DNA of 61,471 nt, taken from positions 1 through 61,471 of the forward strand of contig CASDOZ010000020.1 in NCBI GenBank assembly GCA_949282265.1. Reading direction: 5' to 3'. This document shows positions 53,711 to 61,471 of this stretch, piece after piece. The notes beneath the pieces were generated by a model, which worked only from the letters and a program-made list of their open reading frames with translations, was not told where the DNA came from and searched no databases. Numbering within the stretch: position 1 is the stretch's first letter; every line of letters starts with the position of its first letter. The position numbers and the translations under genes are program-made. The stretch comes from an uncultured Bacteroidales bacterium. Its GTDB lineage: Bacteria > Bacteroidota > Bacteroidia > Bacteroidales > Paludibacteraceae.

Positions 53711-55456
53711 ATGAAGAAATACACGATAGAAGAGTTACGGCTTCAACGAGAGTCAGAAGATCATGTTGAGTTTAAGGAAGCTGAGAATGGGAATTTCTCG
53801 TACAATGGGGCAAGCAAAACAGAACCTAAAGATCGCAGAAAATGTATTTTAGGATATGTTGTTGCATTATGTAATGAAAAAGGTGGACGACTGGTGTTGG
53901 GAATGCATGATGCGTATCCACATGCAGTTGTCGGCACAACTCAATCATTGAATGAAATCGGAATATTAGAAAGTAAAATCTATAAGGATTTGGGAATTCG
54001 TCCAATGATTTATGAACTTTATGACGAAAACAGGAAAAGAGTCTTGGTTATAGAAGTTCCACCTCGTCCAACAGGGAAATTATATAAATTTGAAGACGTT
54101 CCATTAATGCGAGTTGGTGAAGAGCTCAAACCAATGGATGATAAAACCTATATCTCTATCATTCAAGAACAAGAGCCTGACTTTTCAGAAAGTATTTGTG
54201 ATAAAGCCACATTTAACGATTTGGATTTAGAAGCTATCGAAATTCTTAAAGAAAAATATTCAATCAAACAGAAAAACCCTTCTTTCGCTTCGTTATCTCC
54301 TTTCCAAGCTCTAAGTGATTTAGGATTGATTAAAGAAGGAAAGGTAACTAATGCCGCAGTTTTGCTTGTCGGAAAAGAAGATGTCTTAAATAAGATTTTT
54401 CCACAAGCCAAAGTAATGCTTGAATTTAGAAGAACAGAAGGACAAATAGAATTTAATAATAGGAAAGAGTTTGGGCAACCTTTCTATAAACTAATTGATT
54501 TAGTTTGGGCTGAAATAAATGAAAAGAATGGATCTTTCCCTGTTAGGGAAGGTGCCTATATTTTTGACATCCCTTATTTCAATGAAGATGTTATAAGAGA
54601 AATCATAAACAATGCTTTTGCACACCGTGACTATAGACGTAATAGTGAAATAGTTATTAAATTATATCCTACCAGGTTGGATATAATCAATGCTGGTGGA
54701 TTTCCTCAAGGAGTTTCATTGGAAAATCTTTTGACTGTGCCAAGTACTCCAAGAAATCGTCTTTTAGCAGATGTCTTGTCAAAAACTGGTATCGTAGAAC
54801 GTTCCGGCCAAGGAATGGACAAAATTTTCTTATATACCCTTGCGGAGGGTAAACCGGAACCCGATTATTCTAAATCTGACGACTTTGATGTTACCGCCAT
54901 TTTATCAGCTTTAGTGAAAGACGCCAGTTTTGCTCTTTTTGTACAAACTATTCAGCGTGATTTACCAGACAATGAAAAGCTGACTGTTTTTGATGTCATC
55001 GAGATGTGTAAAATTAGAGATGGTCAACATAAAAATATCGATAAGAATATTGCCAAAAGACTAGAAGAAAAGAATTGTATTGAAAAGCACGGTAAAACCA
55101 ATGCTCAGTTCTATACTCTTGCTAGGCATTATTATGAAGTTGCCGGTAAAACTGCCGATTATTCTAAGCTTGTAGATTGGACGGCCACTCAGGTTCTTGC
55201 CGTATTAGCTCCATATCTTGAAAAATATGGTAAAGCTAAAAAATCAGATATATTAAAAATTGTGGGTGATCATATCACGGATAAGCAATTAAGAAACTTT
55301 TTAGACCAATTAAAAAAGTCCGAACTAATAAAGACAGAAGGAGAAAGAGGAAAAATGGTTTATATGCTTGGTGAGAAATATAAAAAACAAAATGATATTA
55401 TTGCTAAAGCTTTAAACATTGGACTAAAAGCTCTTGAAGAAAATGGAGAACTATAA
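53711..55456 (+). CDS. ATP-binding protein with N-terminal AlbA_2/Schlafen domain
   Basis: This 581-residue protein has an N-terminal AlbA_2 (Schlafen-type) domain with EDHVEFKEAENG and CNEKGGRLVLGMHD. A middle GHKL-like ATP-binding half follows (FNEDVIREIINNAFAHRDYRRNSEIVIKLYP, then GFPQGV and VERSGQGMDKIF) and a C-terminal winged-helix-like region. Members of this family are scattered and often linked to HTH regulators or defence islands; function is not established here. The base composition is clearly more AT-rich than its neighbours, suggesting transfer. ATG 53711 is preferred over TTG 53705. The frame continues for 37 codons past the stop. Confidence 0.85.
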   Translation: MKKYTIEELRLQRESEDHVEFKEAENGNFSYNGASKTEPKDRRKCILGYVVALCNEKGGRLVLGMHDAYPHAVVGTTQSLNEIGILESKIYKDLGIRPMIYELYDENRKRVLVIEVPPRPTGKLYKFEDVPLMRVGEELKPMDDKTYISIIQEQEPDFSESICDKATFNDLDLEAIEILKEKYSIKQKNPSFASLSPFQALSDLGLIKEGKVTNAAVLLVGKEDVLNKIFPQAKVMLEFRRTEGQIEFNNRKEFGQPFYKLIDLVWAEINEKNGSFPVREGAYIFDIPYFNEDVIREIINNAFAHRDYRRNSEIVIKLYPTRLDIINAGGFPQGVSLENLLTVPSTPRNRLLADVLSKTGIVERSGQGMDKIFLYTLAEGKPEPDYSKSDDFDVTAILSALVKDASFALFVQTIQRDLPDNEKLTVFDVIEMCKIRDGQHKNIDKNIAKRLEEKNCIEKHGKTNAQFYTLARHYYEVAGKTADYSKLVDWTATQVLAVLAPYLEKYGKAKKSDILKIVGDHITDKQLRNFLDQLKKSELIKTEGERGKMVYMLGEKYKKQNDIIAKALNIGLKALEENGEL

Positions 55457-55809
55457 GTTAGTAAAGGGCGAATAAAAGGGCAAATAGTTACAGATAAACA
55501 AGCAAATTACAACTATAAACACCTGAAAATCAACAATACAGAAGGGCAAATAAAAGGGCGAATAAAATGAAACATAAAACCATAGAGGTAATAGATAGCC
55601 CCCACTCAACACATATAATTCGCTAAAATATAGTTCCCCCGTCATCCCGCACTTGCTGCGAACTCCAGGCGTTTTGCTTCTTGCGTGGCATATACCCCCC
55701 CCTCAAAAACAAGCATAAAGAGCTGAAAAAACCGTACAGCTGTCCTTCCCGATTTGTAAATTTATTCCATATACAAAACATTGTATATCAATTTCTTAGT
55801 ATGCTCTCG
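55457..55809. other. Intergenic region with repeats and an in-frame extension
   Basis: After the TAA, the same frame stays open to TGA 55568-55570 and reads KGRIKGQI near its start and EGQIKGRIK at its end, matching a pair of direct DNA repeats. Further right there is a C-run (7 C) near 55692 and an inverted repeat ATATACAA/TTGTATAT at 55769-55776/55781-55788. No gene is seen between 55571 and 55809. Confidence 0.5.
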
Positions 55810-55919
55810 TGCGCCGTATGTTATAATACTCATAGTGTAATTTGCTCCAGGCTGACCATTTTCAGCTGCATTATGCGTTGCACGTTCTAACAAGATAAGC
55901 GGCAATCCGTTTTCTTTGT
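55810..55919 (+). promoter_or_regulatory. Conserved 110-bp upstream element, copy B
   Basis: This is the partner of 50151-50260 (88/110 identical, no gaps). It has half-sites TGTTATAAT at 55819-55827 and CGTTCTAAC at 55883-55891 with the same 64-bp spacing as copy A, and ends in TTTCTTTG, the same -7 variant. It lies 81 nt before the bspA-like ATG. Confidence 0.7.
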
Positions 55920-56000
55920 ATTAGCAAGCAAACAGAAACCAACCGCAGCACCAGCTGCCAACAAATAACAACAGTACAAACCCCTAAAAAACAAAACAGT

Positions 56001-56315
56001 ATGAAAAAGACATTATTTACTCTCATTGTTGCCCTCTTGGCCGCCACAGGCGCATGGGCACAAACCACATTCACCGACAATGGCCTGAAATACACGGTTA
56101 CCGACGCAACCACAGTGGAACTGACCGGCTATGAGACCGCACCGACGGGTGCGCTCACCATTCCCGCCACCGTAACCAACGGCGGCACGATCTACAGCGT
56201 GACCAGCATCGGATACGAGGCATTTAGTAATTGCAAGGCACTTACGTCAGTCTCGGAGCATGGTCATTCTACGGCTGCGAGGCACTGGAACAGGCAAGCC
56301 TGCCCGAAAGTCTGA
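56001..56315 (+). CDS. BspA-like LRR surface protein, N-terminal part of a frameshifted gene
   Basis: The 104-codon frame has a signal peptide (MKKTLFTLIVALLAATGAWAQ) and the module start GLKYTVTDATTVELTGYETA to IYSVTSIGYEAFSNCKALTSV. It then leaves the repeat pattern, which resumes in another frame from 56231. The repeat cysteine spacing across the junction is 44 nt instead of 69 nt, so 25 nt are missing relative to one repeat. The natural gene would span 56001-60271 as one protein of about 1,420 residues. Confidence 0.75.
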   Translation: MKKTLFTLIVALLAATGAWAQTTFTDNGLKYTVTDATTVELTGYETAPTGALTIPATVTNGGTIYSVTSIGYEAFSNCKALTSVSEHGHSTAARHWNRQACPKV

Positions 56316-59300
56316 CAACCATTGAGGAAATGGTGTTCAGCACCTGTACTTTCCTCGCACAGGTAAACATTCCCAAGCATGTGACAAGCATGGGCAGAGG
56401 TGTATTCCAAAACACCGCCCTTACGCAAGTAACCTTGCCCGAAAGCCTGACAAGCGTTGCGGCAGATCTATTCTTCCACTGTTCTTCCCTGACGCAAGTG
56501 AACCTTCCCAATACCATAACAAGCATTGAACAAGCGGCATTCTACGATTGCGCCTTACTCACGCAAATCACCCTGCCCGAAAGCCTGACAAGAATTGGAG
56601 AGAGTGCTTTCTATTCCTGTAGCGCCCTCACACAAATCACCCTGCCCGGCAACGTCACGAACATAGAAAAGTCGGTCTTCGCCCAATGTAGCGCACTCAC
56701 CCAAGTCAATCTGCACGAAAATGTAAGAAACATTGGTGCGGCTGCGTTCTCCGGTTGCACCTTGCTTACACAAATCAACATCCCCGAAGGCCTAAGAAGC
56801 ATCGGAACGGAGGCATTCATGAACTGCACCCGTCTTAAGCAAATCACGATACCCGGCCAGGTGACACAGATTGAAGACTATACATTTTCCGGTTGTTCCG
56901 CCCTCACGAAAATCACCATACCCGCCAATGTGACAAACATTGGAAACTATGCCTTCAGCAACTGTACCGCCCTTACGGAAATGACCGTACTTGCCAACTT
57001 ACCGCCTTATTTGGGAGAAAATACGTTTGAGAATGTCAACCGCAGCATTCCCGTATATGTACGCACAACGTCCTTGACGAATTATCAGGGGATGAACATT
57101 TGGAGAGATTTCGACCTGCAAGCACTGGAACCGGCCTTCACTGTCGATTATCTGAAATACATCGTAACAGACGAAAACACAGTGGAACTGAACGGCTATG
57201 AAACCGGATTGGCAGGAGAAGTGAACATACCCGCCACCGTGGAATATGAAGGCACGGCATACAGTGTGACCAGCATTTCAAGCAATGCGCTCACCTTCTG
57301 TTCCACCATCACAAAAGTGACCCTGCCCGAAAGCCTGACATACATCGGCATGTCGGCGTTCAGTTACTGCTCAGAACTTACGGAAGTGAATATCGGCAAC
57401 GGCGTGACCACCATCGATTTCAATGCCTTCCGCGACTGCAGCGCCCTTACAACCGTGACCTTGGGCAGCGGCCTGACAAGCATTGGAGGAGATGCGTTCT
57501 ACGGCTGTACGTCACTCACGCAATTCAACATATCCGAAAACGTGAACAGCATCGGAAACGGTGCGTTTGCCAAATGTACCGCCCTCACGCACATCAATGT
57601 GGACGAAGGCAACACCACCTATTGCTCCGACAGCGGCGTGTTGTTCAACAAGAACAAAACCACGCTGCTGCAATATCCTGCCAGAAAGCCGGAAACCACC
57701 TATGCCGTTCCCGCCGGCGTGAACACCATTGAAAGGAATGCGTTTGCCCATAGCACGGCACTCAAGCAAGTGACCCTGCCCGAAAGCCTGACCAGAATAG
57801 CGGAACAGGCCTTTATGGAATGTCCGGCACTCACCACCGTGACCCTGCCCGACAAGCTGGCACGCATTGAAAACTACGTATTCGCCAATTGCTCCACCCT
57901 CGCGCAAATCAACCTGCCCGAAAGCCTGACATATATTGGATTTTCGGCGTTTGAAAACTGCTCCGCGCTCACACAAGTAGTCTTTCCGGCAAGCGTGGAT
58001 ACCATTGAAAACCATTCCTTCAGCGGCTGCAATGCGCTCGCAAAGATGACCGTACTGGCCGTCCAACCGCCTTTTGTGTGGGAAAGCACATTTAATGGCA
58101 TCGGCAATGACATACCCGTATATGTACTCTCCGACGCCCTGTCAAGCTACCAGTCAGCAACAGTGTGGGCAGGCTTCAACCTGCAAGCCTACGAATTGCC
58201 TGTATTCACAGTGGGAAACCTGAAATACACCGTAATAAGCCCGACCTCCACCCATGTGGAAGTGAGCGGCTATGAAACCGCACTGGCAGGAGAAGTGAAC
58301 ATACCCGCCACTGTGGAATATGAAGGCACGACCTACAACGTGACCAGCATCAGAGGCAATGCGTTCAACAGCTGCAACACACTTACGGCAGTGAACATTG
58401 CCGAAGGCGTAAACGATATCGGGGCCTATGCGTTCGCCTATTGTTCCGCACTCACACAAGTGAACCTGCCCGCCAGCGTGGCACGCATTGGAGGGGAGGC
58501 GTTCTGCGGCAGTACCGCCCTCACGCAAATCAATGTAAACGAAATGAATACGGCCTATTGCTCCGAAAACGGTGTATTGTTCAACAAGGACAAAACCACG
58601 CTGCTGCAATATCCTGCCGGCAAGGCGGAAACCGCCTATGTAGTTCCCGACGGCGTGAACACCATTGAAAGGAATGCGTTTGCCCGTAGCACGGCACTCT
58701 CACAAGTGACCCTGCCCGACGGCGTAACCAGAGTAGAGGAACAGGCCTTTATGGAATGTCAGGCACTCACCACCGTGAACCTGCCCAACAGCCTGGCACG
58801 CATTGAAAACTCCGTATTTGCCAACTGCTCCGCCCTCGCGCAAATCACCCTGCCCGAAAGCCTGACATACATTGGAAACTCGGCGTTCTCCTATTGCACG
58901 TCACTCACACAAGTGACCATACCGGCAAGAGTTGATACCATTGGAGACTATGCCTTCAGCAACTGCAATGCACTCACAGGAATGACCGTATTGGCCATCA
59001 GGCCGCCCCTTGTGTGGGAAAACACATTTTTTGGCATCGGCAATGACATGCCCGTGTATGTACCGGCAACAGCATTGGGCAACTACCAGGCGGCAGAAGT
59101 ATGGAAAGAGTTCATCAACCTGCAAAGCTTTGACCTGAGCGAATTCACCGTCAATAACCTTATCTACACCGTGACCAGCGCCACCACAAACACGGTGAAG
59201 CTGACCGGCTATGACACCGCGCCGACGAACGTGCTGGACATTCCTGCCACCGTTAGCTATGCGGGCAAGGAATACCATGTCACGGGCATCGGAAACAACG

Positions 59301-60271
59301 CGTTCAGCAACTGCGGCGCACTTACGACAGTGAACATTGCCGAAGGCGTAAACAATATCGGAGAGTTTGTATTCGAACATTGCGACGCACTCACAACCGT
59401 GAACATACCCGCAAGCCTGACAAGCATTGGAGTATATGCGTTCAGCGGTTGCGGAGCTCTCACGCACATCAATGTGGACGGAATGAACGCGGCTTATAGT
59501 TCTGAAAACGGCATCCTGTTCAACAAGAACAAAACCACGCTGCTGCAATATCCTGCCGGCAAGCCGGAAACCGACTATGTCGTACCCGCGAGTGTGACGG
59601 CCATTGAAGAAAGAGCATTTTTCAGCTGCACCTCCCTCACGCAAATAACCCTGCCTAACGGACTGACAAGCATTGGAGCAGGGGCGTTCTATAGTTGCAC
59701 CGCCCTCACGGAAATGAACATTCCTGAAGGCGTGACAAGCATTGGAGCAGAGGCGTTCTATAGTTGCACTGCCCTCATGGAAATAAACATTCCTGAAGGC
59801 GTGACAAGCATTGAATCAGGGGCATTCTATAGTTGCACCTCCCTCATGGCAATAACCCTCCACGAGGGTGTGGCAAACATCAACTACAATGCGTTCAGCG
59901 AATGTAGCGCACTCGCGCAAATGACCGTGCTCGCCACCACACCGCCCGTGGTAGAAGGCAAGGCATTTTATAACGTCAACCGTAACATACCTGTGTATGT
60001 GCCTGCGTCAGCATTCACCGGCTATCTGACAGCAGCCGTTTGGAATGAATTCAACCTGAAAGCCATAGGCACCACCGGCCTGCCAACGGCAGTTATGCCG
60101 GAGAGCATACGCATTTATAACGGCACGCTGCACAACCCGCAACAACTGCACCTGACCCTCTACGACATGCAGGGACGCCAGGTGTATAGCGGCACCGCCG
60201 CCACCGTAAGCCAGCCCGCAGGCGTGTATGTAGTGCGTTGCAACGGCGCCAGCGGCAAGGTGCTGTTCTGA
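56231..60271 (+). CDS. BspA-like LRR_5 surface protein, main part
   Basis: This 1346-codon frame has many 23-residue BspA-type LRR_5 repeats (CxALTxVxLPxSLTxIGxxAF pattern). Counting the N-terminal piece, it forms four large modules. Each begins with a LKYTVT...GYETA...IPATV header and ends with a DIPVYVPxxxLxxYQxxxVW footer. The last 60 residues (IRIYNGTLHNPQQLHLTLYDMQ onward to PAGVYVVRCN) resemble a type A sorting domain. BspA-like proteins bind host proteins or other bacteria in oral species; binding here is unproven. The ATG at 56231 is probably not a natural start. Confidence 0.82.
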   Translation: MQGTYVSLGAWSFYGCEALEQASLPESLTTIEEMVFSTCTFLAQVNIPKHVTSMGRGVFQNTALTQVTLPESLTSVAADLFFHCSSLTQVNLPNTITSIEQAAFYDCALLTQITLPESLTRIGESAFYSCSALTQITLPGNVTNIEKSVFAQCSALTQVNLHENVRNIGAAAFSGCTLLTQINIPEGLRSIGTEAFMNCTRLKQITIPGQVTQIEDYTFSGCSALTKITIPANVTNIGNYAFSNCTALTEMTVLANLPPYLGENTFENVNRSIPVYVRTTSLTNYQGMNIWRDFDLQALEPAFTVDYLKYIVTDENTVELNGYETGLAGEVNIPATVEYEGTAYSVTSISSNALTFCSTITKVTLPESLTYIGMSAFSYCSELTEVNIGNGVTTIDFNAFRDCSALTTVTLGSGLTSIGGDAFYGCTSLTQFNISENVNSIGNGAFAKCTALTHINVDEGNTTYCSDSGVLFNKNKTTLLQYPARKPETTYAVPAGVNTIERNAFAHSTALKQVTLPESLTRIAEQAFMECPALTTVTLPDKLARIENYVFANCSTLAQINLPESLTYIGFSAFENCSALTQVVFPASVDTIENHSFSGCNALAKMTVLAVQPPFVWESTFNGIGNDIPVYVLSDALSSYQSATVWAGFNLQAYELPVFTVGNLKYTVISPTSTHVEVSGYETALAGEVNIPATVEYEGTTYNVTSIRGNAFNSCNTLTAVNIAEGVNDIGAYAFAYCSALTQVNLPASVARIGGEAFCGSTALTQINVNEMNTAYCSENGVLFNKDKTTLLQYPAGKAETAYVVPDGVNTIERNAFARSTALSQVTLPDGVTRVEEQAFMECQALTTVNLPNSLARIENSVFANCSALAQITLPESLTYIGNSAFSYCTSLTQVTIPARVDTIGDYAFSNCNALTGMTVLAIRPPLVWENTFFGIGNDMPVYVPATALGNYQAAEVWKEFINLQSFDLSEFTVNNLIYTVTSATTNTVKLTGYDTAPTNVLDIPATVSYAGKEYHVTGIGNNAFSNCGALTTVNIAEGVNNIGEFVFEHCDALTTVNIPASLTSIGVYAFSGCGALTHINVDGMNAAYSSENGILFNKNKTTLLQYPAGKPETDYVVPASVTAIEERAFFSCTSLTQITLPNGLTSIGAGAFYSCTALTEMNIPEGVTSIGAEAFYSCTALMEINIPEGVTSIESGAFYSCTSLMAITLHEGVANINYNAFSECSALAQMTVLATTPPVVEGKAFYNVNRNIPVYVPASAFTGYLTAAVWNEFNLKAIGTTGLPTAVMPESIRIYNGTLHNPQQLHLTLYDMQGRQVYSGTAATVSQPAGVYVVRCNGASGKVLF

Positions 60272-60285
60272 AACCTTTCGGAAAG

Positions 60286-60318
60286 GACACCCGCAACCGC
60301 CATCGGGTTGCGGGCATG
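60286..60318 (+). terminator. GC-rich hairpin after the first BspA-like gene
   Basis: CCCGCAACC/GGTTGCGGG form 9 bp at 60290-60298/60306-60314, and GGACA/TGTCC just outside extend the stem past a small bulge. No T tract follows, so it may be a processing or partial termination site. Confidence 0.5.
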
Positions 60319-60394
60319 TCCCTGACCCAGTAAGGCAAACAACAGCGGCGAAAGCCGCAAAAAACAAATTATAAACCACAAAATTCAAAGAATT

Positions 60395-61471
60395 ATGAAA
60401 AAGAAATTGTTAACATTAGCAGTTGCCCTCTTGGCCGCCACAGGCGCATGGGCACAGGAATTTACGTTTGATAACCTGAAATACACGGTTACCGACGCGG
60501 AAGCCAAAACCGTGGAACTCACCGGCTATGTAACCGCACCGGAAGGCGCGCTCACCATTCCCGCCACCGTAACCAACGAGAGCACGGAATACAGCGTGAC
60601 CAGCATCGGCAGCTATGCGTTCTCCGGCTGCGCTTCCCTTACGGCAGTGACCATACCCGCCAGCGTGACTAATATCGGCAGCAGGGCGTTCTCACGGTGC
60701 CCTCGACTTACGGCAGTGACCATACCCGAGGGAGTAGCTACCATCGGAAGTTACGCATTCGAAAGGTGCTCCTCCCTCACGGCAGTGACCATACCCGCCA
60801 GCGCAATTAACATTGGCGTTTGGGTGTTCGACTATTGCTCCGCCCTGACAGCCATCCATGTGGCCGAAGACAACACTGCCTACAGTTCGGAGGACGGCGT
60901 CCTGTTCAATAAGGACAAAACCAAATTGGTGTGCTATCCTATCGGCAAGCCGGAAACTACCTATACCGTTCCTGCCACAGTGACAACCTTTACAACCTCG
61001 GCCTTTGAAAACTGCACCGCCCTTGCACAAATAAACCTCCCCAACAGCCTGACTGACATGGCGAGTAGGACATTCTACGGCTGCACCTCCCTTACGGAAG
61101 TGACCCTGCCTGATGGTGTGACACAACTTATGGGCTCTAACTTCACCGATTGCTCCGCCCTTGAAAAAGTGACCCTGCCCGAGGGCATAACATATATTGG
61201 CAACGGAGCATTTAAAAATTGCTCCGCCCTTACGGAGCTGACCGTGCTTGCCACCACTCCGCCGACATTGAGAACCGACGTATTCCTGAATGTCAGCCGC
61301 GACATACCCGTATATGTGCCCGCCGCATCGCTGGCAACCTACCAGGCAGCTGACGTATGGAGTGAATTCAATCTGCAAGCCATAAGCACTACCGGCCTGC
61401 AAACACCGGCCATGCCGGAGAGCATAGCTGTATATGATGGAATGCTCCACAATCCGCAAGCCCTTGAAGTG
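60395..61471 (+). CDS. BspA-like LRR surface protein, paralog, truncated by the window end
   Basis: The frame is open from ATG 60395 through all 359 codons to the window edge. It has a signal peptide (MKKKLLTLAVALLAATGAWA) nearly identical to the preceding gene, one module header (FDNLKYTVTDAEAKTVELTGY), about ten LRR_5 repeats, a DIPVYVPAASLATYQAADVW footer and the beginning of the C-terminal domain (MPESIAVYDGMLHNPQALEV). So it is a one-module version of the larger neighbour, intact as far as seen. No conserved 110-bp element lies upstream; it may be cotranscribed with the gene before it. Confidence 0.85.
   Translation, partial: MKKKLLTLAVALLAATGAWAQEFTFDNLKYTVTDAEAKTVELTGYVTAPEGALTIPATVTNESTEYSVTSIGSYAFSGCASLTAVTIPASVTNIGSRAFSRCPRLTAVTIPEGVATIGSYAFERCSSLTAVTIPASAINIGVWVFDYCSALTAIHVAEDNTAYSSEDGVLFNKDKTKLVCYPIGKPETTYTVPATVTTFTTSAFENCTALAQINLPNSLTDMASRTFYGCTSLTEVTLPDGVTQLMGSNFTDCSALEKVTLPEGITYIGNGAFKNCSALTELTVLATTPPTLRTDVFLNVSRDIPVYVPAASLATYQAADVWSEFNLQAISTTGLQTPAMPESIAVYDGMLHNPQALEV

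Noticed and set aside
55462-55570. CRISPR-like short repeats after the ATP-binding protein gene
   Set aside because: Only two imperfect units, in frame with the upstream gene; explained by a repeated coding tail.
56300-61300. Repeated DNA as a CRISPR or satellite array
   Set aside because: The 69-nt period is the 23-residue LRR_5 coding repeat; the open frame continues across it.

Overview
The window looks like chromosomal DNA from a gut-type member of the order Bacteroidales (Bacteroidota). The reasons are the family-typical core proteins (Bacteroidales-type LepB with a large insertion, LptD-like and MCE proteins, a hybrid one-protein two-component regulator, BspA-like surface proteins with a C-terminal sorting-type domain) and repeated Bacteroidetes promoter -7 boxes of the form TAnnTTTG a short distance upstream of many genes. 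The genus cannot be fixed from the sequence alone.

Layout. 1-1040: the end of a mobilizable element (relaxase, cut by the window edge, plus MobC and paired inverted repeats that could be oriT). 1200-23280: mostly housekeeping genes: uvrA, a glycosyltransferase with aroA, a methyltransferase, a GH29 fucosidase operon, a conserved hypothetical, ddl with a polyprenyl synthetase, mdh, tRNA-Asn, a PfkB kinase with plsC, rsmA-corA, a GtrA/flippase-like pair, a lipoprotein, and uvrB. 23280-27145: an AT-rich islet with a self-complementary candidate RNA, a WG-repeat lipoprotein and a frameshifted Sel1-repeat gene. 27150-46720: core genes again: the lepB-wbqC-like-ilvE-murF cluster, ridA-lipA, dnaA, an MCE protein with a cell-wall amidase, lptD-slyD-aroC, purN, and acpP-fabF-rnc-fadD.

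46720-61471 is an accessory surface/regulatory region. A TPR/histidine kinase/receiver/AraC hybrid regulator is followed by a secreted beta-helix protein, a TMEM43-family membrane protein, an AlbA/Schlafen-type ATP-binding protein with the remnant of an HTH partner, and two BspA-like leucine-rich-repeat surface proteins, the second running off the window. The beta-helix gene and the first BspA gene share a gapless 110-bp upstream element (88/110 identical by hand count) ending in the same -7-like box. This suggests one regulon, plausibly driven by the adjacent hybrid regulator.

The most notable non-coding object is the rod-like RNA candidate at 23572-23697, which has its own promoter. It resembles 6S RNA in architecture but is not proven to be one. 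Two genes (Sel1-repeat and BspA-like) appear broken by frameshifts, the second explained by a 25-nt shortfall in one 69-nt repeat period. Several genes start downstream of the first possible in-frame start. Starts were chosen from promoter positions, family length and overlap with neighbours.
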